Positions 25,826-34,964 of a stretch of DNA of 64,000 nt are shown piece after piece. Under the pieces are notes generated by a model. The model had not been told where the DNA came from. It made no database searches and was given only the letters and a program-made list of their open reading frames with translations. The position numbers were made by a program, and so were the translations under genes. This DNA is from Desulfobacteraceae bacterium (GTDB lineage: Bacteria > Desulfobacterota > Desulfobacteria > Desulfobacterales > Desulfobacteraceae). Where the stretch lies: contig JAAEMK010000847.1 in the NCBI GenBank assembly GCA_024225635.1, positions 60,402-124,401 on the forward strand, read 5' to 3'. Each line of letters begins with the position of its first letter. The first letter of the stretch is position 1.

Positions 25826-27907
25826 ATGCTTAAGGACTTAGAGAAAGTAAGGAATATCGGAATCAGCGCCCATATCGATTCAGGTAAAACAACACTTACA
25901 GAGAGAATTCTGTTTTACACAGATAAAATTCATCAGATTCATGAGGTCAGAGGTAAGGACGGCGCAGGTGCCGTCATGGACTCCATGGAGCTCGAAAGGG
26001 AGCGCGGCATCACCATTGCTTCTGCCGCCACCCACTGTGAGTGGAAGGAAAATGCCGTAAACATCATCGATACCCCGGGCCATGTGGATTTCACCGTGGA
26101 GGTTGAGCGTTCCCTGAGGGTGCTCGACGGCGTTGTGCTTATTCTTTGTTCCGTATCCGGCGTCCAGTCACAGTCCATCACTGTTGACCAGCAGATGAAA
26201 CGGTACGAGGTTCCCTGTATCGCCTTTATCAACAAGTGCGACCGAAGCGGCGCCAACCCCTACCGTGTGGCAGGCCAGCTCCGTGAGAAACTCGGCCATA
26301 ACTCCGTCCTCCTGCAGATCCCCATCGGGCTGGAAGACAAGCTCGAAGGTGTTGTGGATCTCGTGACCATGAAGGCATACTACTTTGAGGGTGACAACGG
26401 CGAGAACGTTGTTGTCAAAGAGATCCCCGCCGAGCTTGCCGATGAGGCTGCCGAGAAACGCGAGATCATGATCGACGCTGTTTCCGAGTTCTCCGACGAG
26501 CTTACGGATGCCATCCTCGAAGAGACCGAGATCACCGAAGAGCTCATCAATGAGGCTGTCCGCAAGGGAACCCTCTCCCGGAAAATGACTGCCGTCTTCA
26601 TGGGCTCCGCTTACAAGAACACCGGTGTTCAGCCCCTGCTCGACGCAGTTCTCAAGTACCTGCCCGCTCCCATCGATATCGATAACGTTGCCATCGATCT
26701 GGACAACGAGGAAGAGACAGTCCCACTTTCCAGTGATTTCGACGAACCCACTGTCTCCCTTGCCTTCAAGCTCGAGGACGGCCAGTACGGCCAGCTGACC
26801 TACATGCGCGTCTACCAGGGCTGCATGAAAAAAGGCGATACCCTCATCAACTCCAGGGACGGCAAAAAGATCAAGGTCGGCCGCCTCATCCGGATGCACG
26901 CATCCGAGATGGAGGATGTCACCGAGATCCCGGCAGGTCATATCGGCGCCATGTTCGGCGTTGACTGCGCCTCCGGCGATACCTTCGTGGATCCAAAAGT
27001 CAACTATTCCATGATTGCCATGCACGTCATGGATCCTGTTATCTCCCTCTCCCTCCAGCCCGTGGACAACAAGTCACAGATCAACATGTCCAAGGCCCTC
27101 AACCGGTTCACAAAAGAAGATCCGACCTTCAAGACCTTCGTGGACAAGGAGACCAACGAGACCATCATCCAGGGCATGGGCGAGCTTCACCTCGAGGTTT
27201 ACGTCGAGCGGATGAAGCGTGAGTACAAGGCCGAGGTGATCACAGGTAAGCCACGGGTTGCCTACCGTGAGACCATCACCAGAAAAGCAGAGTTCAACTA
27301 CACCCACAAGAAACAGACCGGTGGTTCAGGTCAGTTCGGACGGGTCATGGGCTATGTGGAGCCCTGTGAAGAAGAGTTTGAGTTCCAGAACAAGGTTACC
27401 GGTGGTAGAATTCCCACCCAGTACATCTCCTCCTGTCAAAAAGGATTCAAGAACTCAATGACAAAGGGACCCAAGATGGAGTTCCCGGTCACCGGCGTCA
27501 GGGTTGTCCTGGAAGACGGCGCCTTCCATGCGGTCGACTCTTCCGAGATGGCTTTCCAGGCTGCTGCAAGGGGCGGATTCCTCGAAGGATACAACAAGGC
27601 GAAACCGGTTATCCACGAGCCCATCATGAAGGTTGTCATCGAGACCCCCAACGAGTTCCAGGGTGCCTGCATGGGCCTGATCAACCAGCGCCGGGGTATC
27701 ATCCAGGGCTCCCAGGAAGAGGGCGTGATGTCAGTCGTCGAGTCCCAGGTTCCCCTTTCCGAGATGTTCGGGTTTTCAACGGTTCTTCGTTCCGCAACCC
27801 AGGGCAAGGCCCAGTTTACCATGGAGTTCTCAGCCTACAAACAGGTACCCCAGTCCGTCTCCGATGATCTTGTCAAGGCAAAAGAAGAAGAGAAGAAGAA
27901 GAATTAA
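25826..27907 (+). CDS. fusA: Elongation factor G, spirochaete/mitochondrial type (spdEFG1/mtEFG1-like)
   Basis: A 693-residue translational GTPase that drives tRNA-mRNA translocation. GTP-binding motifs: [27 protein letters not shown] and INKCDRSG. The switch I segment reads [31 protein letters not shown], the pattern of mitochondrial EF-G1 and the spd EF-G group rather than the classical TGAVHDWM type. Domains II-V follow in normal order with normal length. Start: ATG at 25826; a TTG at 25820 closer to the AAGGA is an alternative. A second EF-G for ribosome recycling would be expected elsewhere in such genomes. Confidence 0.93.
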   Translation: MLKDLEKVRNIGISAHIDSGKTTLTERILFYTDKIHQIHEVRGKDGAGAVMDSMELERERGITIASAATHCEWKENAVNIIDTPGHVDFTVEVERSLRVLDGVVLILCSVSGVQSQSITVDQQMKRYEVPCIAFINKCDRSGANPYRVAGQLREKLGHNSVLLQIPIGLEDKLEGVVDLVTMKAYYFEGDNGENVVVKEIPAELADEAAEKREIMIDAVSEFSDELTDAILEETEITEELINEAVRKGTLSRKMTAVFMGSAYKNTGVQPLLDAVLKYLPAPIDIDNVAIDLDNEEETVPLSSDFDEPTVSLAFKLEDGQYGQLTYMRVYQGCMKKGDTLINSRDGKKIKVGRLIRMHASEMEDVTEIPAGHIGAMFGVDCASGDTFVDPKVNYSMIAMHVMDPVISLSLQPVDNKSQINMSKALNRFTKEDPTFKTFVDKETNETIIQGMGELHLEVYVERMKREYKAEVITGKPRVAYRETITRKAEFNYTHKKQTGGSGQFGRVMGYVEPCEEEFEFQNKVTGGRIPTQYISSCQKGFKNSMTKGPKMEFPVTGVRVVLEDGAFHAVDSSEMAFQAAARGGFLEGYNKAKPVIHEPIMKVVIETPNEFQGACMGLINQRRGIIQGSQEEGVMSVVESQVPLSEMFGFSTVLRSATQGKAQFTMEFSAYKQVPQSVSDDLVKAKEEEKKKN

Positions 27908-27937
27908 GAGTCCAACACAATAAAAAGAGAGGGAAAT

Positions 27938-28627
27938 ATGCTTAAAAACGACCTCATTCAAAAGAGCCCTGCTATCATAATCATGGGCAGTGAGAATCTT
28001 CACCAGGGCAGATTTGGTGCCGTGCTGTCAAGGGCCGGTGTCGGCAAGACACAGTTCCTTGTCCAGATGGCGATCTCCAGGCTTCTTGAAGGTGAAAATA
28101 CGGTTCATATCAGCCTTAGCGATCCCATGGACAAAATCAATATTCGTTACAAAGAGGCTTACACAAGCCTCATCGACAGCATCGGCTATGTCGACCCCCA
28201 GAAGGCCAACCGCCTGTGGGAAGACATCGCCCCCTGCAAGACGGGTATTGCATATAACGAGTCGACCTTTACATCGGAAAAGCTGAGGGACTATCTCCAT
28301 ACCCTCAAGAAAGGGGATCTCAGGATTCCGGCCATGATCATCGTTGACGGCCTGGATTTTGACACTGATCTCAGCGGCATCCTGGACGAGCTCAAGGCGA
28401 TCTCCGAGGATTTCTCCACCGCCTTCTGGTTCTCCATGCAGAGCCACAGGGACGAGCCCCTGAGCGCAGACGGCTTTCCCAAGCAGCTTGAAGCGGTAAA
28501 AGACCGGTTTGACAAGGCGCTCTTTCTTCAGCCGAATGAAGAAAAGATCGAAGCTGTCATCCTGAAGGACGGAGACAGGGCAAACCAGAGATTCATGATA
28601 GATCCCGCTACCATGATGACCAAATAA
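27938..28627 (+). CDS. RecA-like P-loop ATPase of unknown function
   Basis: A 229-residue soluble protein with Walker A AGVGKT at about 33-38 and Walker B AMIIVDGLDF near 131-140, spaced like RecA/KaiC-type ATPases, with ENTVHISLSDPMDKINIRY after the P-loop helix resembling the KaiC strand-2 region. No DNA-binding or lid domain is obvious. Ribosome binding site AGAGAGGGAA. It is 30 bases after fusA and before a strong terminator, so it is cotranscribed with EF-G. I cannot name a function; ribosome- or stress-linked regulation is only a guess from its neighbour. Confidence 0.7.
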   Translation: MLKNDLIQKSPAIIIMGSENLHQGRFGAVLSRAGVGKTQFLVQMAISRLLEGENTVHISLSDPMDKINIRYKEAYTSLIDSIGYVDPQKANRLWEDIAPCKTGIAYNESTFTSEKLRDYLHTLKKGDLRIPAMIIVDGLDFDTDLSGILDELKAISEDFSTAFWFSMQSHRDEPLSADGFPKQLEAVKDRFDKALFLQPNEEKIEAVILKDGDRANQRFMIDPATMMTK

Positions 28628-28637
28628 AGGACTTCAC

Positions 28638-28720
28638 CGGGAAAAGGATCTCCTTTTCCCGATGACCTTCCTTCTTGCCGGGGCCGTCCCTGAATTTCAG
28701 GGACGGCCCCGGTTTTTTTT
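28638..28720 (+). terminator. Double hairpin terminator of fusA and the ATPase gene
   Basis: A first stem of eleven pairs (28638-28648 with 28651-28661) is followed by a second of sixteen pairs (28678-28693 with 28697-28712, loop ATT) and eight T at 28713-28720. The T-run touches the stop codon of the opposite-strand gene. Confidence 0.93.
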
Positions 28721-30875
28721 ATTCCAGGGATTCTAGAAAATCCGCAATGGCCCTGTGCACCCTGCCCGCTCCCTCGCCCAAAAGGATACCATGGCGGTCA
28801 AAATCAAACAGGTAAAACTCCTTTAACTCGGCGCCAAGTTTCCTGAACAGCTTCTGGGTGCCTTCCGGGTTGACAACCGGGTCGTTCCTTGACTGCACCA
28901 CCAGCACCGGGACATCGATGGTGGAAAGCCTCGGCTCCAGGTAATTCATGAACCGTTCCAGCTGCCGCACCCCGGCCACGGGATTTCGAAGATAGTTGAT
29001 CCTCGGATTTTCCGGATCGTTTCGGAAGAACTCCTTTGCAATGCTGCCAAGCCTTGCCTTTTTCATCATCTGATTCCAGATGGTCATGGCGGGAATCAAA
29101 TAGGAGCCAAAATCCATCAGCTTCATTGGCGGGGCAACGGCGAACATCCCCTCGATGCCGTCCACCCGTGTCGTAAGATCCAGCGCAAGACCCGCCCCCG
29201 TGGAAAACCCGCCCACAAAAATCCTGTCACACATATGACTCAGGATGACATACCCCTCTTCCGCCGATTCGATCCACTGGCCATAACCGGTCCGGGCAAG
29301 ATCTTCCGGGGACGTGCCGTGGCCTTTCAGCCTTGGCACATACACGGTGTATCCCCGGGAATTGAGGAACTCGGCAAACTCTTTCATTTCAGAGGGCGCC
29401 GCCATATACCCGTGGATGAGAAGAACACCCGTTGTCGACCCCGTGGTCGAGCAAAGCAGGATCGGGCTGCCCGCCTCCCTTGGCTTTGACTCCCCCTCCA
29501 GGTAATAGGTGTCATAATCGGTTTCAAATTCCTGTTCAGCCTTTTCAAGGAGACGGTTTTTCACGAGCATTGAGATTTCCTTGGGATCTTTCCGGGCGAT
29601 CTCCTTTAAAAACGCCTGTATCCTTGCCATGGGTTCAACCTCGTTGGCCATGACCGATACGGGGTTGTCAATTCGGATTGTATGGAAATTCGAATCGGAG
29701 TTGAACCGCTCCCGGTGCTTGAATAGCATCCCGTGGTCCAGGGAGACGCTCCCGGTATCCAGGGCTGTCTGGAGGAAATCTCCGAATCGGTTATGCCTGT
29801 CATCGGTCAGAAGATGAATCTGGTTGAGATGAAGGCTGCGGTGAAAATTACGGTCCGGTTCCATCATCCCGTCGGTGATGGCCAGGAACGCCCTGCACCG
29901 GAAATCATGGATGTCGATGTAGGTGCCCGGCATGTACTTCAGAATGGACGCAAAGATGTGGTCGTAGTTGAGGGTGGTCATCCCGTAGACCGACGCCATA
30001 TAGCGCTGCATGATCCCGACGGAGGAAGCCCGCATCACCGGCCTTGAACTGATGTGCCTGGAAAAGTCGATGGGCCGCCGGGAGGTAAGGTCGCTTTCGA
30101 TGAACGAGTTGTGAAAATAATCCTCGATCCTGATGGGATCGCCGAACCGGATATCCACGTCCACACCGGAGAGCACCATTGTTCCTTCGGTCATGAGTTC
30201 ATCCAGCATCCTTTGGGACGGCTCGTCCATGAAATTAAGGACAATGCTGCTCAACACGTTTCTCCTGGCACGGACAGGGTAGTAGGTGATGTTGACCGGA
30301 ACAATGACCGTGGAAATATCAAGCACCCTGCCGGGATCGCTGATCTCGAAAAGCTCCACAAGCCTGTTGAACTCGTCCGGATTCATGGTTTTCATGCGCC
30401 GGAGCCGCTCCCGGTAAAATTCGGTCCTGAGAGCGATGGTTGCGGCGCCGGTGTGGGGCCGGTACACCGCCTCTCCATCAAAGAGCTTGAACTCGTTGTG
30501 TTGAACCAGCTTCTTGTTTTTAACCATCATGCCCTCGGGAAAAATAATCCAATGGGCATTGCCGGATATCAGGTTCTTGACGATCACAAGATCCCGGGAC
30601 GGATCTTTGGTGGACACCGCCCCTATGCTGGGAAGCACCCCTTTTAAAGCCCCCTCGAAAAGTTCGCTGTCCGCCAGGGACCAGACCGGTTTCTTCGAGA
30701 TACCATGGATATGGTAGGGCAGGAAGATGGTTTCGATGCGGGTGAAATGATTTGCCGTGAAGATCACCGAAGCGTCCGGGACGTTCTCCCGGCCATGGAT
30801 GTGAATCTGGGCTTTGGAAAAACCGGAAAAGGCCTTGAGGGTATATCCGGACATGTAGTATGCTATACGGTTCAA
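28719..30875 (-). CDS. Fusion of PlsC-like acyltransferase and alpha/beta hydrolase
   Basis: A 718-residue two-enzyme protein. N-terminal about 1-230: lysophospholipid-acyltransferase fold with ASVIFTANHFTRIETIF (His43, but Glu48 where the HX4D motif has Asp) and IIFPEGMMVK (112-119) for the EG box. The middle about 250-470 is unclassified. C-terminal about 480-718: alpha/beta hydrolase with LLIHGYMAAPSEM, nucleophile elbow GGFSTGAG near 555-562, Asp in VVQSRNDPV and His in DRHGILLG, like monoacylglycerol lipases/carboxylesterases. Start is TTG directly behind AAGGAGGG. It may remodel membrane lipids; cytosolic or membrane-peripheral. Confidence 0.8.
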   Translation of the reverse strand: MNRIAYYMSGYTLKAFSGFSKAQIHIHGRENVPDASVIFTANHFTRIETIFLPYHIHGISKKPVWSLADSELFEGALKGVLPSIGAVSTKDPSRDLVIVKNLISGNAHWIIFPEGMMVKNKKLVQHNEFKLFDGEAVYRPHTGAATIALRTEFYRERLRRMKTMNPDEFNRLVELFEISDPGRVLDISTVIVPVNITYYPVRARRNVLSSIVLNFMDEPSQRMLDELMTEGTMVLSGVDVDIRFGDPIRIEDYFHNSFIESDLTSRRPIDFSRHISSRPVMRASSVGIMQRYMASVYGMTTLNYDHIFASILKYMPGTYIDIHDFRCRAFLAITDGMMEPDRNFHRSLHLNQIHLLTDDRHNRFGDFLQTALDTGSVSLDHGMLFKHRERFNSDSNFHTIRIDNPVSVMANEVEPMARIQAFLKEIARKDPKEISMLVKNRLLEKAEQEFETDYDTYYLEGESKPREAGSPILLCSTTGSTTGVLLIHGYMAAPSEMKEFAEFLNSRGYTVYVPRLKGHGTSPEDLARTGYGQWIESAEEGYVILSHMCDRIFVGGFSTGAGLALDLTTRVDGIEGMFAVAPPMKLMDFGSYLIPAMTIWNQMMKKARLGSIAKEFFRNDPENPRINYLRNPVAGVRQLERFMNYLEPRLSTIDVPVLVVQSRNDPVVNPEGTQKLFRKLGAELKEFYLFDFDRHGILLGEGAGRVHRAIADFLESLE

Positions 30876-30920
30876 AGTCCCTCCTTTATGTAATTTAAAA
30901 CATAAGGGTTGACCATAGAT

Positions 30921-30950
30921 ATAATATTACTTAAGTTAACTGTCTGTCAA
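30921..30950 (-). promoter_or_regulatory. Candidate promoter of the acyltransferase-hydrolase gene
   Basis: On the minus strand a perfect TTGACA (30950-30945), an 18-base spacer and TATTAT (30926-30921) precede the TTG start by about 45 bases. Confidence 0.55.
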
Positions 30951-30985
30951 AACATTAATATTTACCATCGCCATGGAGGATACGG

Positions 30986-31417
30986 GTGTATTCAAAAATT
31001 TTAATTCTTCACTTTCCCCCGGACGTGGCCCAGAATGCAGTGGTCTGCTATCTGACCAAGGATTTTGATCTTATCTTCAACATCCTCGGGGCCAAGTTCT
31101 CTACCAAGGAAGACGGAATCATGGTGCTGGAGGTCAGCGGCACCAGGGAAAACTACAAACGGGGCGTCCGCTACCTCAAGGACCAGGGTGTGCGGGTAAG
31201 CTATGCCGAGCAGGAGATCTGGAGGGACGAGGACAAGTGCACCCACTGCGGTGCATGCACGGGGGTCTGCCCCACCGGCGCCCTGTCCGTCAAGCGCCCT
31301 GAAATGGAAATCGTTTTTGACAAGGAGAAGTGCAGCGTTTGCGAACTCTGCATCCTGACCTGTCCAAGCCGGGCCATGGGCCTGTTTTCAAAAAATGCGG
31401 AATCGATCCTTTCGTGA
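30986..31417 (+). CDS. NIL-domain ferredoxin, two [4Fe-4S] clusters
   Basis: A 143-residue protein: an NIL domain (about 1-75, the small ligand-binding fold seen in methionine transporters and homocysteine-related proteins) fused to a 2x[4Fe-4S] ferredoxin with Cys85/88/91/95 and Cys116/119/122/126. The start is GTG behind GGAGG. NIL-ferredoxins are known next to sulfur amino-acid genes; here the gene overlaps mnmA by four bases (GTGA), so an electron- or sulfur-transfer role in tRNA thiolation is a reasonable inference. Confidence 0.88.
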   Translation: MYSKILILHFPPDVAQNAVVCYLTKDFDLIFNILGAKFSTKEDGIMVLEVSGTRENYKRGVRYLKDQGVRVSYAEQEIWRDEDKCTHCGACTGVCPTGALSVKRPEMEIVFDKEKCSVCELCILTCPSRAMGLFSKNAESILS

Positions 31418-32436
31418 ATTCAAAGATAGCAATAGCCATGAGTGGCGGGATCGATTCACTGGTGGCGGCCCACCTGCTGAAAGAACAGGGTGCCGACCTG
31501 GTCGGCATCCATTTCAAGACAGGATATGAAGCCTGCGGGACCGATTTTTCACCCATTGAAGAACGCCTGGGCATAACGGTTCATACCGTTGATCTGAGCA
31601 CCGTCTTTGAAAACAGGGTGGTGGATTATTTTGTGCGGACCTATGCCCGGGGAAAAACCCCCAACCCCTGCCTGTTCTGTAACAAGGCCATAAAATTCGG
31701 CGCCCTCATGGATGAGGCCGAAAAGCTTGGCGCAGGACGGATTGCAACCGGCCACTACGTTCGAACCCAAAGGAATGACGACGGCTCCATTGCCCTTGTC
31801 AAGGGCAGGGACCCGGATAAGGAACAATCCTATTTCCTGGCCATGCTCTCCCAGCAGCAGCTCAAACAGGCGGTGTTCCCCCTGGGAGAGCTGACCAAAA
31901 CCATGGTCAGGCGGATTGCCGAAGAAAACGGCCTTGTTCCCATGGAAAAAAACGAGAGCCAGGATATCTGCTTCATACAGGACCGGTCCTTTTCCGAGTT
32001 CATCGCGGACAAGCTGCAACTTGACCCAAGACCCGGTGATATCACCCTGCCCGACCATAGGGTAATCGGCAGGCACCGGGGATTGCACTGTTACACCATC
32101 GGCCAGAGACGGGGCCTTAACTGCCCCGGGCCGGAACCCTATTATGTGAAAACAATCGATCTTGCCACCAACACCCTTGTTGTGGGGGTGAAAACGGAGC
32201 TTTACACAACAGACGTGGTTTTAAGCGACCTCAACTGGATTGCAGCCCCTTTTACATCCCAAGGAAAGGTTATAACAAAAATACGATACAGCCACAGGGG
32301 AGCACCTGCAGCGTTGAACATCTCCAACGAACGGACAACACTGACCTTTGACGAACCCCAGTTTGCTGTGACACCCGGCCAGGTCGCTGTCTTTTACCAG
32401 GAAGAGCGGGTCCTTGGCGCTGGAATTATTCAATGA
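31414..32436 (+). CDS. mnmA: tRNA 2-thiouridylase
   Basis: A 340-residue enzyme making s2U34 in tRNAs for Lys, Glu and Gln. GTG start at 31414 overlaps the ferredoxin stop; the longer frame upstream lies wholly inside that gene. PP-loop MSGGIDS at 9-15, catalytic region PNPCLFCNKAIKFG with Cys86 and Cys89, RIATGHYVR, KEQSYFLAML, and second catalytic cysteine ESQDICFIQ (Cys186). Many MnmA have Asp at the Cys86 position; CxxC plus Cys186 gives three possible cluster ligands. Coupled on both sides to neighbours by 4-bp overlaps. Confidence 0.93.
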   Translation: MNSKIAIAMSGGIDSLVAAHLLKEQGADLVGIHFKTGYEACGTDFSPIEERLGITVHTVDLSTVFENRVVDYFVRTYARGKTPNPCLFCNKAIKFGALMDEAEKLGAGRIATGHYVRTQRNDDGSIALVKGRDPDKEQSYFLAMLSQQQLKQAVFPLGELTKTMVRRIAEENGLVPMEKNESQDICFIQDRSFSEFIADKLQLDPRPGDITLPDHRVIGRHRGLHCYTIGQRRGLNCPGPEPYYVKTIDLATNTLVVGVKTELYTTDVVLSDLNWIAAPFTSQGKVITKIRYSHRGAPAALNISNERTTLTFDEPQFAVTPGQVAVFYQEERVLGAGIIQ

Positions 32437-33749
32437 ACCAATTTTACATCACCACCCTTGGCTGCAAGGTGAACCAGTACGAATCCGACGGCATCGCAAC
32501 AGCCCTGATCAGCAACGGTTGGCTCCGGGTGGACTCACCCGGGGAGGCCGACATCTCCATCATCAACACCTGCGCCGTCACCTCCAGGGCCGCCATGCAG
32601 TCCCGCCAGGAAATCAGGAGCATCATCCGCTCCAACCCGGAGGCAAAAGTGGTTGTCACGGGATGCCATGCCCAAACGGAACCTGAGCTTGTCAAAGGCA
32701 TCGAAAATGTTCATTCCGTCCTTGGGCACACGGATAAATTCAAGATTGCCGAGGCCATCATCGCTGCGGACGAGGGGCTTGACGATCTGCCCAGTCCCCA
32801 AAAACCCTTCAGCTCGGCCACCCTGTTTCAAGGATTCGAGCCCGCCGTGACCGGCAACAAAACCCGGGCCTATCTCAAGATCCAGGACGGGTGCAACTCC
32901 TTCTGCACCTACTGCATCGTCCCCTATGCCAGGGGAAGGAGCAGGAGCATGCCGGAGAAGGATATCATTTCCCATTTGGAACACCTGGACCGGAAGGGGT
33001 ACAAGGAAGCCGTGATCACCGGAATCCACACCGGGGCCTGGGGACTGGACCTGGCTGATAAAAGCTCGTTTACAAAACTTCTGAGAACCATTGTGGAAAA
33101 GGACCCCATCCACCGGATCAGGATCAGCTCCATTGAACCAAAGGAACTCACGGACGAGATCATCGGCCTTGCCGCCGGCAACCCCATCATCTGCGATCAT
33201 TTTCACATCCCCCTCCAGAGCGGTGATGACGAAATCCTGAAACGCATGGGACGGCCCTACGACACCGGTTACTTCAAGGAGCTTATCTGGAAGATCCATG
33301 AAGCCATGCCCCATGCCGCCATGGGCATCGATGTGCTCCAGGGATTTCCCGGGGAGTCGGAAGAGGCATTTGAACGAACCCATGCGCTGCTGGCCGGACT
33401 TCCAATCTCCTATCTCCATGTGTTTCCGTTTTCCGCAAGAAAAGGAACCCCGGCCTATGATTATCCGGACAAGGTCGATTCCGAGACCTTGAAGCGCCGG
33501 TGCGCGGCCATGCGTGCCCTGGGGCTTGAAAAACGGAGGGCCTTTGAGCAGAAAAACCTTGGCAGGAGACTCGAAGGGGTGATCCAGGAAGAGCGTGACA
33601 GGTCCACGGGCATGCTCAAGGCCATCACATCCAACTACCTTACCCTGCTTGTGGAAGGAGGGGATGAATTCAAACGGTGCGCCGTTGATGTCACCCTTGA
33701 ATCGGTTGTTCCGGCCGGAACCCTCCACGGAACCATTGTTCAACCATAG
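32433..33749 (+). CDS. mtaB: tRNA t6A37 methylthiotransferase
   Basis: A 438-residue radical-SAM enzyme that converts t6A37 to ms2t6A37. N-terminal MTTase domain with three cluster cysteines (LGCKVNQYESD, NTCAVTSRA, VTGCHAQ); radical-SAM cluster CNSFCTYC and the IVPYARGRSRS continuation; VITGIHTGAWG rather than the MiaB/RimO pattern supports MtaB; C-terminal TRAM-like region. ATG overlaps the mnmA stop (ATGA). Two Fe-S tRNA sulfur-insertion enzymes and a ferredoxin thus form one coupled operon. Confidence 0.92.
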   Translation: MNQFYITTLGCKVNQYESDGIATALISNGWLRVDSPGEADISIINTCAVTSRAAMQSRQEIRSIIRSNPEAKVVVTGCHAQTEPELVKGIENVHSVLGHTDKFKIAEAIIAADEGLDDLPSPQKPFSSATLFQGFEPAVTGNKTRAYLKIQDGCNSFCTYCIVPYARGRSRSMPEKDIISHLEHLDRKGYKEAVITGIHTGAWGLDLADKSSFTKLLRTIVEKDPIHRIRISSIEPKELTDEIIGLAAGNPIICDHFHIPLQSGDDEILKRMGRPYDTGYFKELIWKIHEAMPHAAMGIDVLQGFPGESEEAFERTHALLAGLPISYLHVFPFSARKGTPAYDYPDKVDSETLKRRCAAMRALGLEKRRAFEQKNLGRRLEGVIQEERDRSTGMLKAITSNYLTLLVEGGDEFKRCAVDVTLESVVPAGTLHGTIVQP

Positions 33750-33750
33750 C

Positions 33751-33799
33751 TTTAAAATAAAAAATGCCTGCCGGATCAGCTTCTGACCCGGCAGGCATT
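33751..33799 (-). terminator. Terminator of the djlA-like gene (possibly bidirectional)
   Basis: Bases 33763-33779 pair with 33783-33799 (sixteen pairs, one A-C mismatch) around a three-base loop. On the minus strand a T-rich run (TTTTTTATTTTAAA) follows, so it mainly ends the minus-strand gene; it also lies just after mtaB. Confidence 0.82.
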
Positions 33800-33831
33800 G
33801 CGGTTATCATAGCGAGAGCTTCTTAAGCTTC

Positions 33832-34593
33832 TTAATTAAATCCCCGCTCCTTTTTGATGGCGTCGTAGGCCTCCTGTATCTCCCTGAATTTGTCGTTGGC
33901 AAACTTGACAAACTCCTCGGGCAGTCCTTTTGCCTCGATCTTGTCGGGATGGTAGTCTGAAACCATCTTCCTGTACTGTTTCTTTATCTCCTCGTTGGTG
34001 GCCGTCTCTTTACAGTCGAGAACCGCGTAGAACCGGTTGACCTCCTTGACATACCTGGACTTGAGCCTTGCATAATCGGTGTCGGAGAAATTGAAGGTCC
34101 GGGCCGCCGTCATCAGGAGGACCTCCTCCCTTTCGCTGATGGCTCCGTCTGCCGCTGAAACCCTCAGGAGAATGTCCATCATCAGCTCAATGATCCTGGG
34201 CTGGTTCCTGAATGCCGTGTAAAACTGGACGGCAAAGGCATCAAACCGCTCGGTTGAGTTCAGGGCCTGCCTGAAGATATTGATGGCGGAGCTTCTCCTC
34301 TCCGCATTGAGGTTGAGATCACGGCACATGAACTCCTCGATGGACGCAATCTCCTTCTCACTTACCGCCCCGTCGGCCTTTGCAATCTTGGCAATCATTG
34401 AAAAGGCAGCCACAAAAAATGTAAGCTGGGCCTCTTCGTTGGTGGAGAGCCGCTCGTGGGACGATTGACCGGAAAGGTAAATCGCCTCTTTTTTATCAAA
34501 TGAATGGCCGAATGCCGCACCGGCAACAGCACCGATGGGGCCCCCAAGGGCGAAACCGATGGTTCCGCCGACCATTTTTCCAAGCCAACCCAT
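33832..34593 (-). CDS. djlA: DjlA-like membrane-anchored J-domain co-chaperone with TerB domain
   Basis: A 253-residue protein with the DjlA architecture: an N-terminal glycine-rich membrane anchor (GGTIGFALGGPIGAVAGAAFG, 9-29), a TerB-like helical domain (about 50-170; KIAKADGAVSEKE and RVSAADGAISERE are its paired acidic repeats), and a C-terminal J domain (about 185-253) with the HPD motif in SDYHPDK. Such proteins stimulate DnaK ATPase at the inner membrane and are linked to envelope stress. The gene has its own terminator. No dnaK is nearby. Confidence 0.85.
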   Translation of the reverse strand: MGWLGKMVGGTIGFALGGPIGAVAGAAFGHSFDKKEAIYLSGQSSHERLSTNEEAQLTFFVAAFSMIAKIAKADGAVSEKEIASIEEFMCRDLNLNAERRSSAINIFRQALNSTERFDAFAVQFYTAFRNQPRIIELMMDILLRVSAADGAISEREEVLLMTAARTFNFSDTDYARLKSRYVKEVNRFYAVLDCKETATNEEIKKQYRKMVSDYHPDKIEAKGLPEEFVKFANDKFREIQEAYDAIKKERGFN

Positions 34594-34703
34594 ATATTTT
34601 CCTTTTTAATTAAAATCCTTGTGTGAAACAGCCAAAGTCTTTATATATAAACACATCATGACGTGTAGAGTCAAACTCAAAATCCGTAAGAGAGCCTAGG
34701 ACA

Positions 34704-34958
34704 ATGATAGCTAAAAATATAACAGGAATCATCATCATATCACTCAATCTGGCCGGAATCTGTTTCATGGTGCTCATGCTTCTTATGGCACTGATAAACA
34801 GGGGAAAACCAAAGAAAGTCTCCCCGGCCAAGGGCAGGAAAAAACCCACCGGAAAACCGGGGCAAAAGCCCAAGGCCTCCCTTTCAAAGGCCGACTACCT
34901 GCTGGACGACATCGACCTGAGTGAATTTGATGATCTTGATCTCGATGAAATGGAATAG
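34704..34958 (+). CDS. Small single-pass membrane protein, unknown
   Basis: An 84-residue protein with one N-terminal membrane helix (about 7-31, ITGIIIISLNLAGICFMVLM), a Lys/Pro/Gly-rich linker (34-60) and a strongly acidic tail (DDIDLSEFDDLDLDEME). AGGACA lies directly before the ATG. It ends six bases before the BON-domain gene and is probably cotranscribed. The basic linker then acidic tail suggests a protein-interaction role at the inner membrane, but I do not recognise the family. Confidence 0.6.
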   Translation: MIAKNITGIIIISLNLAGICFMVLMLLMALINRGKPKKVSPAKGRKKPTGKPGQKPKASLSKADYLLDDIDLSEFDDLDLDEME

Positions 34959-34964
34959 ACCAAT

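Noticed and set aside
31330-31417. Frameshifted NIL-ferredoxin/MnmA fusion
   Set aside because: The overlap is a clean GTGA stop-start with both proteins complete, a standard translational-coupling arrangement.
32535-33743. 402-codon antisense frame over mtaB
   Set aside because: Shadow of mtaB, which has complete cluster cysteines and radical-SAM motifs; no ribosome binding site or family resemblance for the antisense product.
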